Origin: Mantis religiosa
Lineage: Eukaryota; Arthropoda; Insecta; Mantodea; Mantidae
Direction of reading: 5' to 3'
DNA length: 64,000 bases
Assembly: GCA_030765055.1 (NCBI GenBank)
Contig: CM060947.1
Coordinates: 218,139,271 to 218,203,270, forward strand
This document shows, one piece after another, positions 43,479 to 55,724 of the stretch. A model generated the notes under the pieces. The model did not search any database. It was not told where the DNA came from and worked only from the letters and a program-made list of their open reading frames with translations. Position numbers and translations under genes: made by a program. The number at the start of each line of letters is the position of its first letter. Position 1 is the first letter of the stretch.

Positions 43479-43729
43479 GTGACTGAAAGTTATCTACTAT
43501 TTCATTTGCATTTACCACTACATTTTCCTCCCACGGTCTCCACATCGTGACACACAACGAATTTCTGCACGTAATGAAACAGATCAACTGGCAGTAGGAA
43601 CTTTGGCAACTGAGACTCCATGTGGAGTAAACATGCGACTGTCACTTCCAGAAAATCAGGGTTGCTATTGGTCCTCAACGACAGTGTTCCATTTCTGAAG
43701 TGTGGCGATAGATTTATGACGGTCATTAG

Positions 43730-44215
43730 TGGGCGGGAGGATCAGGTTCCTTTGACTTTACAGAGTTAGGTTCAAGGCATAGGTGGGTCAGTAATGTTTT
43801 GGGGTTATTTCTCATACTATGGACTGGGCTCGTTGCAATAGGATGAACCAGCATGTTTATTTGAACATTCAGAATGAGCAGATGGTGCCATTTAATGAAT
43901 ACCTCCATGATGATTGTGCTATGCCTCCCTTATATTTCAAGATGACAACTAGACGGTTCATCGGGCTAGCAGAGTGTTGGACTGGTTTGAGGAACGCACA
44001 CGCACCTTATCACATCTCGATTGGCCTGCAAACTCACCCGACTTGAACCCAAGCGAAAATTTGTGGGATATATTGGAACAGCATCCCCACAATTTGGTGG
44101 ATTTGCACGAGCAACTCATACATGAGTGGTGTCAGTTGGATGTGCCATAATTGCAGAACCTTGTGTACTCACTTCCTCACCGAATCCAGGCAGTTATCAA
44201 GTCCAGAAGCTAAGT
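43730..44215 (+). pseudogene. Tc1-like transposase remnant
   Basis: Pieces in three frames: GGSVMFWGYFSYYGLGSL, YFQDDN (second catalytic Asp), HRASRVLDWFEE, LDWPANSPDLNPSENLWD (third catalytic Glu in a DD34E arrangement) and a C-terminal LPHRIQAVIKS followed by a stop. Frameshifts and in-frame stops throughout. The N-terminal DNA-binding half is not seen. Confidence 0.75.
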
Positions 44216-45131
44216 GATACGAGATTTGAATTAAACACGTTTTGGAGCACCTTTAAACATTTCTAAGTTATATAAAATTATGGAAAATGCATTTTAACAA
44301 AGAGGATGCTTAAGATTATTAGTAAAAAAAAATACATTACGTGCGTGGCATTTGTCACGCAAACATCTTAAATATTGCAATCAATAATATTAGAGCGGTT
44401 TTAAGAGTCACTAATACTGAAGATATTTCCACATAAGGGTAGTTCACGATTAGAAGATTTTCTTGAAACTGTACAAATCCTTGGAACATGTTCAGCTAAA
44501 ATATAAAGCTTTTGAAAGTTAAAAGTTAAAAGCTTTAAAAATCATTAAGCTTTCGATTATATCTTACACTTTTCCTTTCTCTTCAGGTTGTCTTATTCTT
44601 ATTTACCTACTCTTGTACTCCTTCGTTTCCTACTTCTTCCTTTCCTTTTATTTTTTACTTTCTTTGACATTCTCTCCCTTAGTTTTCTTGTAAACTCACC
44701 CACAGCTTGCTTCTCCCCCCCCCCCCTCGTTAACTGCTAATGTTTTTAGGGTACCATTTCCTAGTTCATTTTGTCCCACAAAGAATTCCAAACAACTCTC
44801 TCGAATTCCCTCTTTTCAATTACTAATATATGTACTAAACGCTCATTTTCTCCACTTATGGCAGATATTCCTGGTTCTCTCCTTAGGAACAATGACCTTC
44901 CTCTGTTTACTGCATCTGTCAATATAACTCTCTACACCAAGCTCTCAATATATGTTAGTATCAACTATTAATCTAAATTAGAAATTACGAGGACAACAAT
45001 TTCGATTGCAGTTTTATCATATTTACATAATTTGGAACATTGCATGAATAGTACACTTTTCAGTTAAAGAGGTAACGAGAGTGAAACTGTGGGTTGTGAT
45101 GATTATGATGATGAGGATGATAATAATAAAT
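44216..45131. other. Non-coding; pyrimidine-rich tract 44560-44730
   Basis: A T/C-rich stretch ending in a C-run (44716-44727). No gene. Confidence 0.5.
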
Positions 45132-45633
<502 letters not shown>

Positions 45634-45639
45634 CGGGCT

Positions 45640-47140
45640 GATTGCAGTACTGTTGGTCCTCACTCGTGTCTTTCTGCCCCTAGACGGTCGTTGGCTTCTT
45701 CATCCCCAGAGAGATGGTTGGAGCTAGTGGCCGGGGTGTATACTTGGTTGTCTTGCCAATCGATATTATCACCATTCACCACTACCTCACGCTCACGCCG
45801 CTAGGAGCCGCCACGTGCCACGGACTTGTGCTGTTCTCCCTCTATAGGAATTTCTCTTCAAAAGCCACAGCCTGGAATTTCCCACATACCTCTCTTTATT
45901 TTCTCTCCCTTACTATAGTCTTCCTACATTTTGGACATATTCCTCTCCTTTTTCTTTTTCTTTCTTCTATTCCTTTTCCTTTGAGCCGTGGTAAATATGA
46001 AGTCAGTAGGTATAGAAAGTATTCGGACATTACCTTAAAGAAATTCCAGCAGCCAAAACAATGGAGCAAAAATTTCTCATTTTATATATAAGAGAAAAAG
46101 TCGATAATACATTTGGCACGCTCTGATGATTATTCTACACTTATAATTCATGTAAAGCTGCGCCTATTTTTGAAACTTTTAATGGCGGTACTTTTAAAAT
46201 TATTGCACATGCGTTTGTTCGAGCAGGTTTCTTTGTTTGTGTACACAATACTTGAATATATGTTACTGCGATTTAAGGATATTCGATTGATATCTGAGAT
46301 TCTGAAGAACTTGCGTATTATCAATAGTCATACGAAACTATGCTCAAATACAGTAGAATCTGTGCACTGACTATTTAAAGCTTCCAAGTACAGTGCTTAA
46401 ACTGACATCAGCATGTGTGCGGAAATACAGCCTGAAGTTCTGAGAATTATTTTCCATTTCTTTGCTTCCTCAAACTTTTAATCTTAAAATATTCCTAATA
46501 TTACATTTCTTCGTTTTTCCCTTTAATTTCTAGTATACTTTCTTGGAAGCACATAACGAATATAACGTGGTTCGTGATAGCAAACATAGCCTTGGATTTT
46601 GAGCTTTAATAATTTAATATTTTATTGATTTTAAGAACATTCATCGTTCCTATTTCAAGAAAAGTTGTAATGTTGCACAAACTTGATTATTTCATTAAAA
46701 ATGATTCCATTCCACGAAACATATTCAAAACTTAAAGGTTTAATGTCCTCAAATTTTCATCACGTGTGACTGAACTTTCATTCTTTGATCATGATTTTCT
46801 CAGAAGTTTACGCACATACTGCCACAAAATAATGTTCTATTAGTATTATTTTATTTAGTTGCTAAATTATTTACACTACGGTGTACTGCTTACAGCGGGA
46901 GAATAAAGTAGATGTAAACAAAACCACGTGACGGTAGATCGTAGCGCGCCTTCTTCACAATTTCCATGATGTTTCCGTTGTGTAAATAGTCCCTTGAAAA
47001 AGTACTGCTACAGAGGTGTGGAGTCTTCAGTTCGTTTTGCTAAAGCGCACAAGTTCGTACTACGCATATTTAAACTATAAAAGCATATACTAATAGATAG
47101 CTAAGTTAGTTTGTAATTAAAGTAAATCAAGCTGCGCGCG
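45640..47140. other. About 1.5 kb unassigned
   Basis: 45640-46000 is GC-richer with a 125-codon ORF (45714-46091) containing hydrophobic stretches but no known family. The remainder is AT-rich with no signature. Confidence 0.35.
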
Positions 47141-47144
47141 CATA

Positions 47145-47591
47145 TTGAAGGAACTCCGTAAAACGCGGAAAGTTTGTTATTTAGATGAGACGTGGGTTAA
47201 CGAGGGACACATGACAAGCTAAGTATGGATTGACAGCACAGTAAAATAAAAAACAAAAGAAGAATATTCATTTCGATCTGGTTTAAGTGCAGGACTTAGA
47301 AATCCTATGGGAAGGGGTAAGCAAAGCGTCTTATAGTTTTGCACATAGGAAGTGATGATGGCTTTGTCGAGGGTGGCAAGCTTGTGTTCGTCTCCAAAAC
47401 AACAGGAGACTATCACGAAGAAATGAATGGCGACGCTTACAAATCCTGATTTGAAAAGATTCTCCCGAAATTACAACAGAATAGCGTTACTGTGATGGAC
47501 AATGCCCCCTACCACAGTGTGAGGTTAGAAGGCATACCAAACAAGTGACTCATAACATGGCTACAGAGTAAAAATATAATTTTCCACGAGG
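47145..47591 (+). pseudogene. IS630-like transposase catalytic-domain remnant
   Basis: Plus-strand pieces: KELRKTRKVCYLDETWVNEGH (first catalytic Asp), FRSGLSAGLRNPMGRGK, GGKLVFVSKTTGDYHEEMN, VTVMDNAPYHSVRL (second catalytic Asp retained), TWLQSKNIIFHE. In-frame stops and frameshifts. The coding ends at a huge (TTC)n tract. A matching downstream piece is at 48519-48591. Confidence 0.7.
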
Positions 47592-47607
47592 GTCATGTGT
47601 TTTGTTT

Positions 47608-48262
47608 CTTCTTCTTCTTCTTCTTCTTCTTCTTCTTCTTCTTCTTCTTCTTCTTCTTCTTCTTCTTCTTCTTCTTCTTCTTCTTCTTCTTCTTCTTCTT
47701 CTTCTTCTTCTTCTTCTTCTTCTTCTTCTTCTTCTTCTTCTTTCTTCTTCTTCTTCTTCTTCTTCTTCTTCTTCTTCTTCTTCTTCTTCTTCTTCTTCTT
47801 CTTCTTCTTCTTCTTCTTCTTCTTCTTCTTCTTCTTCTTCTTCTTCTTCTTCTTCTTCTTCTTCTTCTTCTTCTTCTTCTTCTTCTTCCTTCTTCTTCTT
47901 CTTCTTCTTCTTCTCTTCTTCTTCTTCTTCTTCTTCTTCTTCTTCTTCTTCTTCTTCTTCTTCTTCTTCTTCTTCTTCTTCTTCTTCTTCTTCTTCTTCT
48001 TCTTCTTCTTCTTCTTCTTCTTCTTCTTCTTCTTCTTCTTCTTCTTCTTCTTCTTCTTCTTCTTCTTCTTCTTCTTCTTCTTCTTCTTCTTCTTCTTCTT
48101 CTTCTTCTTCTTCTTCTTCTTCTTCTTCTTTCTTCTTCTTCTTCTTCTTCTTCTTCTTCTTCTTCTTCTTCTTCTTCTTCTTCTTCTTCTTCTTCTTCTT
48201 CTTCTTCTTCTTCTTCTTCTTCTTCTTCTTCTTCTTCTTTTTCTTCTCCTTCTTCTTCTTCT
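47608..48262 (+). repeat. (TTC)n microsatellite, ~650 bp
   Basis: TTC triplets with a few single-base slips (47741, 47888, 47915, 48130, 48239), which shift the phase and create poly-Phe/Leu/Ser artefact ORFs. It separates two parts of an IS630-like transposase. Confidence 0.97.
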
Positions 48263-48518
48263 TTTATACCAACAAATCAGGAATGTGGAAGAGAAATTTA
48301 ATAAACATAAATATTAGTAATTTTTTTAACCTTTTAAACTTAGACTTTCATTTCCAGATTATTTTTTTTTTATTAGAATTTTTTCTTATTTAATTTTTTT
48401 TTTTTTTAGGATTTCCATTTATTGGGCGGAAAGGAGGGGGTTTAGGGTAACGGAAGATTGGGTAGTGTCTTGGGTGTCTCAAAACAATAAATAATTTATT
48501 TTTCACTGCAATTACCAG

Positions 48519-48591
48519 GGTGAGGGAGATTTATGTTAAGGCGGAATTGCTGGCAGTGGTCAAGTCTCGTGCTAAAGAATACGAAAAATAC
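48519..48591 (+). pseudogene. IS630-like transposase, segment beyond the TTC tract
   Basis: Encodes VREIYVKAELLAVVKSRAKE, which fits the stretch that follows the LQSKNIIF motif in this family (compare IEFDP...LYELIKLKK at 14522-15868). It is preceded by a pyrimidine-rich ACCAG and followed by GTAAGT, so it looks like an exon, but it does not join in phase with the upstream piece. Confidence 0.4.
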
Positions 48592-48597
48592 GTAAGT

Positions 48598-49740
48598 AGA
48601 AGTTAATTTTCATGGAAATTAATAGTGTACTGGTGATAGCTCGAAAAATGTGTCTTTAGTGTCAAAGTTTTATATTAATATTAAGAAGTTGGCTTGAATA
48701 AATACGTTTTCTTTGTGTTAAAAATGCATATTCATGTTATTAATACATATTAATATTATATTTAACGGAGGGTAACTACTGTCATTCTGAACGCATGTGG
48801 ACGCCAAGTGATACTGTACTTTATTTCTTGTTGGACAGGTGACTATGATTGGTGTTCAACCCTGGCACTTAACCAATCATACTTATAATTTACAACAGAA
48901 TTACCTACTGCTTTAATTGTAGTTCGTATTTTGTTGTTTGACTCTATTTACTGCTCGTATACATACACTTATTCTCCGCTTTGCTTAAAACTTGTCCTAA
49001 CTTTTACCATCTTTGTAAAACATTTCTATCTTAAACAATTTCTCTTCAAATTTTAGTTCTTTATTGCTCTTTAGGCCTTTTAGTCTCCACACTCCTGTGT
49101 GGTATTTTCCCATCTCCAAATGTGTTTTTTTATTTATATTACTTAACACTCTTATCTTCTGGCTAATTACTTTCCAAGTTTTTCCTAAGCCAATTTATCC
49201 ATCGCTCCTGATATTCTAGACACGTTTTAACAAAGTTTGTTCTAAGTTCCAGATTCTATGAGAGCATGACATACCACTGTGGCCATCTGAAAATGAACTA
49301 CATGGAAACCTATCGCAAGACGACAATGCCTAATTCTATACTAAATTCTAGAAAATGGTAGAAGATAATGACATAACAAATGAGACAAAAACTGATTTTT
49401 AGTGATGGTACCACTTTTCATATGAGTAGTCAAGCTGGTTTAGAACTTCTTTTAAACTAATATTTTGAATAATGTAAGTGCCATATTTTTCATATTATGA
49501 CAATGAATTCATATGAATTATTTGTGCTAAATTTATATAACAAAAATCGTATTCAACCCATACTTCTTTGTATCACATTCCCACTAATTCCTCGTACAAC
49601 ATGTCGAACACCATTGAACTGCAGTTAAATCTAGGATTAATATTTCTAGAAATATATTTATTTTGAACCTTTAAATGGGTTTGCATAGGTGCTTATAGGT
49701 GTGAGTCCTTTATGCAAACAAATTACATATATAGTTTGAT
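48598..49740. other. About 1.1 kb AT-rich sequence, nothing recognised
   Basis: No ORF or repeat of note. Confidence 0.4.
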
Positions 49741-49785
49741 AAACCTTTTAAAAAGAATATATAAATATTCTTTTTTAAAGGGTTT
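49741..49785. repeat. Short near-perfect hairpin
   Basis: AAACCTTTTAAAAAGAATAT pairs with ATATTCTTTTTTAAAGGGTT around a 4-bp loop. It lies just upstream of a truncated mariner. Confidence 0.7.
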
Positions 49786-49810
49786 ATTAAAATCTCGATA
49801 AACTTAAGAT

Positions 49811-50557
49811 ATGTTCAGTATCACCTACCGCTGCAATGGAGGAAACATGCAGTTAAAGTTGATGTTAGGGGAATATCCGGAGTTTCTTTCAAACGTAATC
49901 ACTGCTGATGAAACTTGGCTACATCATTTTCATCTTGAGAGCAAACAGAACAGTTCAGTGTGGAAATCTCTTTCATCACCAACCCTTAAAAAAGAAAAAG
50001 TGGTTGCTTCTGCTGGGGAAGGTATGGTCATCTCATTCTTTGATATTCATGGAATGGTTTATCAGCATGTTGTACCCGCACACACATCAGTAACTGGACA
50101 ATACTACAGGGATGTCCAGAAAATATTGCAAGTTCATATCAGACGCAAAAGACCACATTTCCATGAAGCAGGCTGGATGCTGCACCACGATAATGCGCGG
50201 CCGCATATTGCCAATGTTGTTGCTGAATATCTTGCAAAAATCAACGTGAAGAGCATCCTTCACCCTCCCTATAGTCCAGATTTAGCCCCATGTGATTTTT
50301 TTCTATTCCCTAATTTGAAGAAACGCCTTCGTGGGAGGTATTATCCATCATCAGAAGCAGTGGTGAAGGCTGAGGAGGTGATTTTGAAGGATCCCCAAAA
50401 AAATGGTTTCCAGCATGTCTTTGAAGACTGACAGAAACGCTGGGACAAGTGCATCGCATTCAGGGGAGACTATTTTGAGAAGGACCAACAAAATTATGAG
50501 GATGAGTAAAGGCACGTTGTCATAAAAATGTGATCATTCTTTATTGAACAGCCCTCG
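49811..50557 (+). pseudogene. Mariner transposase, 5'-truncated (DD34D), copy 1
   Basis: A 206-codon open frame keeps all three catalytic Asp: TADETW, HDNARPH and PDLAPCDFF, with 34 residues between the second and third, the mariner DD34D signature. A TGG-to-TGA change at 50429-50431 stops it early; the frame continues QKRWDKCIAFRGDYF to the natural end. The N-terminal DNA-binding half and 5' terminal repeat are gone. The 3' terminal repeat TTTATTGAACAGCCCTCG ends at 50557 before TA. Confidence 0.88.
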
Positions 50558-50559
50558 TA

Positions 50560-51442
50560 TTATAGCAGTATACTTATAATATATTCATCTTAAGGAATTT
50601 TACTTCGAATTCTCGATCGGTGGCCTTAAGCTTGGGTTCACATTAACCCGGAAACAGGAATAAAAATTTAGGTTCAGAGTAAACCAGAAACGAAAACGGA
50701 AATTCTTATCAACCGCAACATGAAAAATGTATTTTACTCATTGGTTTATCATTTGCTTATGACGCACCACTGACGTTATCTTGCCTGCTTCCAATTCAGC
50801 ACAGTTAGTGCACGTTGACCAACACCGAAATTCAATTAACTTTACTATAGCACCACTATTCTTGATTCCTCTTGCGAACTTGTTATTTTAACTTAGATTA
50901 AAGTATTTTGCCCTATGCTTGATCGTTGATTCTCTTTTATTTTGCAAACTTACTACTTGGAGGGAGCTCTAGTGGCCTCCTTGAGGAACTTCTACCATGA
51001 AGAGCTCTCACAATATGAATCCCATATGCCGCTCCAGGGCACAGTAAACTTCACGTAAACTGTGAACCGCTCACATTCAAGTAGTGTACGTGTATTTTAA
51101 CTGCTGCTGTTCCGGTTCCCCTCTCCGGTTATTGTGTACAAGCCTTAGGGTCAAATAAATGTAACAGCTTAAACAAAAGACTTTTGAGCCCACCTCCGTG
51201 ATATGATAGTAACGTGTCTGCCTTATATTGAACAAAGTATTTCCCAGGAGTTTCTTTCTGAAAATATGAATACCAAGTAATTCTAAGCCCTTTCGAATCA
51301 GGGTCAATTTAAGCGTCATTGCACTAATTTCACGTTAAATTCTCCTACTTTGGAGGGGAAGAACATATTTATTTGCCTTCAGTTTAGTCATGGATTACTG
51401 CAGATCAGGAAATGGGAACATTGAAACTTAGGGTAAACACGA
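50560..51442. other. About 0.9 kb, nothing recognised
   Basis: AT-rich, only short ORFs. Confidence 0.4.
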
Positions 51443-52109
51443 GGTACGTACAGAAAGTAAGTTCTGTTTGGTAATAAAATTAAATTGTGTACAGATACAG
51501 AAAAACTATTTATTGCACAAAATTCTACAACTACTTTACCACAGAGCTGCCGAAATTTTGCAGGCATTTGTCACAGCGAGGCACAAGTTTTTGTATACCT
51601 TCCTCATAGAAGTTTGCCACTTGTACCTTCAACCAGTTGGAAACATTTTTTTTCAGCTCTTCGTCATTATTGAAGTGTTGACCACCAAGGAAAGATTTGA
51701 GATGCAAAAACAGATGAAAGTAACTAGGAGCAAGGTCAGTGCTGTACGGGGGGTGGTCAAACACATCCCAGCCAAATCCCTGTAGGGTGTTTTTCGTCGC
51801 ATTTGACGTGTGTGGTAGTGCGTTGTCGTGAAGAAACATAACACCTTTTGACAGCCGATAAATTTCAATTGGTTTCACTTTCCTAGCATTCAGAAAACGA
51901 ATCACAAATCTGATTTCACAAGCGGCGGGATTTTCAATCAACACCGACATTGTAAACAAGCACAACAAAGCGTACGTGGCTGATACCGATCTCACTGTGG
52001 CGCACGTTTCCTCTCCTTGATACAGAGCGTCTACCGCGCATGTGTGGAACTGCGATCGCAGCGCTGCAGCGGAGATAAATTGAAACAGAGCTTACTTTCT
52101 GGACGCCCA
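51443..52109 (-). mobile_element. Internally deleted mariner
   Basis: A minus-strand ORF of 154 codons joins an N-terminal mariner HTH piece (PAACEIRFVIRFLNARKVK, PIEIYRLS) directly to the C-terminal catalytic part (FLHDNALPHT, HPPYSTDLAPS, LGGQHFNNDEELK). The deletion removes the first catalytic Asp, so it is non-autonomous. Imperfect inverted repeats CAGAAAGTAAGTTCTGTTT (left) and CAGAAAGTAAGCTCTGTTT (right, reverse complement) mark the ends. In the third catalytic motif Asp is replaced (LAPSYF). Confidence 0.8.
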
Positions 52110-52111
52110 TA

Positions 52112-52649
52112 TTTTTTATTTTAAAATTAGCATTTTTAATACAATTATTATATTAGTTTCTTGTTGTATAAATTATTTGAAAAATGGTTCTACTACGACA
52201 ATTTTGTTTCATAAGGCAGAAAATATTTTATATGTTTTACTTTTTGTCACGACCCCTGGATATGGTTTGCTTTTTCTAAAGCACTTAGAACATTTTCATA
52301 AATGTTCTGGGATACTAGAACACTCAAAACCATTAAAATTTATGCTCCATATATTAGCAAATTATATGAAAACCCACGTTATGTTACTTGCCATAAGCTC
52401 ATAAATTAAGCTTTATGAACTAAGCAGCTACTAGATGCCAGGAATGACTAATTATGGAAATCACTTTATTATATGGGAAATAAAGCACTCAAAACGGTTG
52501 TCTGATTATCCATGCCTACTAGTTTATTCTAATACAGCTTCTACATATTACGGAAGAAGCTTGTTTTTCTATTTGCTCATTTTTATGCAGATAAGTACTT
52601 GTAAGGATAGTTTTACCTACTAACATTCTCCGTTATAGGCAAAAAAGGT
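52112..52649. other. AT-rich sequence, nothing recognised
   Basis: No gene. Confidence 0.4.
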
Positions 52650-53858
52650 TCTGGAAACTTAAGTCATCATCAAATGTTTAAAAGTGAACTAAAAGGTTCG
52701 GGAATATGTAGTAGTCTCTGGGTGCTAGATCTGGCGAATAGAGTAGACATTGCAGCAATCCGAACTTTGATTCGCACATTTTTGCCATTGTAATTACTGA
52801 ACGATGGGCCGGAGCATTGTCGTGAAGAAACAAGATTTTTATCTTTGCCAAATGAGGTCTTTTTCTTTTCAGCTCATCATTGAACGTTGCAATAAGCTTG
52901 CGTAGCAGTCACCATTGATACCTTTACCCTTTTGCAACCAATCAATTAAAATAATTCCCAGAAAGCACTCTCCATAAACTTGTTAGCAAACAAAATTAAC
53001 TTTTTTTTTTTTTTGATGTTGGTTCACCTGGCGCAATCCACTGTTTTGACTGTGATTTACTTTCTGGAGTGCAGTGATGTATCCATGTTCCGTCTCAAAA
53101 ATTCCCTGTTTTTTTTTTTTTTACGGTAGAGTTCCAAATTCTTAACAGAAACAGTTTTTCTTTGCAACTTTTAATCCAGTATTAACATACGTGGCACCCA
53201 TCTTGCACAGACCTTCTGAAAGCCCAAAACATGACTTTAAATATTACCTGCACGTTCTTTTGATATGTTCACAGCCTCTGCTATGTCAAACAACTTTAAT
53301 CTGCTGTTTTCCAGCACTAAACTATGCATTTTTTCAATGATCTCTGGAGCTGTGACTTCCACAGGGCGTCCAGAGCAGACTCATCACTAGTGCTCGTACG
53401 TCGCATTTTAAACTCTGCAACCCACCTTTTAATCATTGTATATGAAGGGGCGGAGACTTCCAATGTACTGTCCATTTCCTCCTTGATTTCTTTAGGCATT
53501 ATCCCCCCAGGGGCCTACTTCGGTAGGTACGGGTTTGGCGCACCCGGGGTCCCAAGCCAACAGTCTCCCTCCTGTGGGCTCCTATTCGTGGTTGAGGGAG
53601 ACGGTCAACAGGCCCACCCACGTGTAGGCCGTGTGTGGAGACCCGTGGAGAAGGTTTTTAAATTCTTGTCTAGTTTAGAGTTTAGGATTTAGTGAACGAA
53701 ATTTTTAGTAGGTTTTGATTGATGTTTTTTATGTACGTGTATTTTTAATAGGTTTTGTTACACTTGTATAGTTTTTAGAAAGTTTTATAACTGGCTTTTG
53801 CCATGACTAGTTTTTTAAAGGGCGCTGATGACCACCGTAGTTGAGCGCCCTTATATAT

Positions 53859-53918
<60 letters not shown>

Positions 53919-54110
53919 GCATTAAGCCTTTCAAATGGCTCGTTTTTCCAAATCCTACATTTTCGTGAAACCTCTACACTTTTCTTGTTAAAAACCTGTC
54001 GTTTAAAAATTAGCAAGCTATTAACCTGTAACTATGGACACAAGCTAGTCTGGAGTTAAACTATATGATGCTGTCCGTCAATCTGGCCCTGACTTATCAG
54101 CCGACCCTCG
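52650..54110 (-). pseudogene. Decayed mariner interrupted by a LINE tail
   Basis: The minus strand carries an HTH piece (PKEIKEEMDSTLE, APSYTMIKRWVAEFK) and a catalytic piece (LFLHDNAPAHRS, YSPDLAPRDYYIFPN; DD34D spacing), with frameshifts and T-runs between. The end CCGACCCTCG before TA at 54111-54112 looks like a mariner terminal repeat. The opposite end is not clear. The HTH region is split by the LINE fragment at 53502-53916. Confidence 0.72.
53502..53916 (+). mobile_element. LINE 3' fragment with (ATC)n tail and TSD
   Basis: A GC-rich start (GGGGCCTACTTCGGTAGG), an AT-rich middle, then the typical LINE 3' signature GGGCGCTGATGACC...GTTGAGCGCCC and an ATC tail (53859-53914). It is flanked by AGGCATTA at 53494-53501 and 53917-53924, a target-site duplication, inside the mariner HTH coding region. 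Confidence 0.82.
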
Positions 54111-55333
54111 TAAGCTCTAATTTTTTGAAGAGTTCCACAATTTCGGTATCAACGTGACTAAAATAATGAACAATTTAATAAAAGTATCCGATAACTCGGA
54201 AATGGCTTATTCACGAAGGGTTTAAAACTATGCACAGTTTTTGTACTAACCTTTTTGTCTCCAAATAAAGAGACATTTAATAGACTATTTCCAGAAAATT
54301 CCAAATATAAATTTTGTTTATCGAGTAAATGTCTTAAATATATATGATATTTAAATCAAAATGCAGAGCCATTTTTGTAAAGAAATATATTGTAAATATT
54401 TGCATGTAAAAAGTAGTTTAGGGAGGGACATTTTGTTTCCGTTTATTGGAATTCCTGCATTTGAGTTTTACTGTTCATAGACACACATATGTGTTTTAAT
54501 AAATCAGGGAACCTCAACTAGCAAAATCTTGGTTGGAATGTCAATCAGGTAGAGAAAGTAAAAATGGAGCTGGTTTGAAGGAATGACAGTCATATCGATC
54601 AGGGGTCGTTTAGATAACGCCATGGCGGGTATGTAATCTCCTTTACGACATATGGCTTACAACAATGTCATTAAAGGCCGACTACAAGAGAGTTACATTA
54701 GCTGTTCCAACTTGTTTGTTTCTCTTGACCAAGTTAACACCATTACTCTTCCAAACTGGGTTAATGGCAATGAATAGGCTCGCTCTCTTAGCGTCTTCTT
54801 CCTGCAGTGTTTTATTAACTACTCTACGCTTATAAAGAAGGCCTTTCTAGCACCTTATTGCAAGAGAAGACTGCAACAGGCCCTAATTGTCTTTTCTTTT
54901 TTCCTCTTTCATTTACGTATAGTCCATTCTAAAATTAGAGTAACGTTGAAACTAAGAACACCACAATACTCACAGTGTCTCTCCAAAGCTCATACCGCCA
55001 TATCCTTCATTGGCTGGAGCAAAGTTCGTTGTCAGCGAACTTTCTTCCGGTAGGAAATCGATTCATATCTAACTTTAGCCAAACATTACCATGAGGAGTA
55101 GATCGCGTGATAGGAGTTAATTTCGCTTTACTGCGTGAACACCTTAGATGCGATGCAAGCGTAATTTAAATGGACTGTATCATTATTAGCATAAATATTA
55201 TATTCCAAACCAAAATTTTATGCGTTTATGTATCTGAGAAAGAAATAGAAAAAGAATAAGTAAGCAAAGTAACGTTTTCAATAATTCAAAATAACAATTA
55301 TTACTGATATTTCTAAATGGTACATCTCACAAC
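54111..55333. other. About 1.2 kb, nothing recognised
   Basis: AT-rich, no coding signature. Confidence 0.4.
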
Positions 55334-55339
55334 AGTCCT

Positions 55340-55722
55340 GCGCCGTGGCGTAGCGGACTTAGCCAGCATGCCATGGTCCCTGACCACGGAAAGCGCTCTG
55401 GGTTCGATCCCAACCATGGGTTGCAGATTTTCGGTCCCGGGTATAGGACTGGTGCCCACTCAGCATCGTGAGGAAAGTGCGGAGCTAGGTAAGCGGCCCT
55501 GGTCACGAAAACCAACGTTCCGGCTGGAGGATGTGGAGATGCTGACCACATCTCCTCTCCGTATCGGTTGGATGATCGCCCACCTCTACCTTACGTATGT
55601 GGGCGTGAGGCCGGCAGTCGGGTTGGTAGGTCTTGGTCCTCTTAGGGCTGTCGCGCCAGTGGTACAACAAATACAATAATAGTAAACAAGCACAATAATA
55701 AAAATAAAAATAATAAAAATTC
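55340..55722 (+). repeat. SINE family 2 (tRNA-derived, different head)
   Basis: The head GCCGTGGCGTAGCGGACTTA contains an A-box (TGGCGTAGCGG) and GGGTTCGATCCC a B-box at 55400-55411. A GC-rich ~250-bp body follows, with an A/AT-rich tail (AATAATAAAAATAAAAAT) to ~55722. The body ORFs are incidental. It may belong to a SINE group known from termites and cockroaches; not verified. Confidence 0.78.
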
Positions 55723-55724
55723 AT

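Noticed and set aside
46113..46370. 85-codon hydrophobic ORF
   Set aside because: AT-rich sequence yields Leu/Phe/Ile-rich ORFs by chance; no start context, domain or neighbour supports it.
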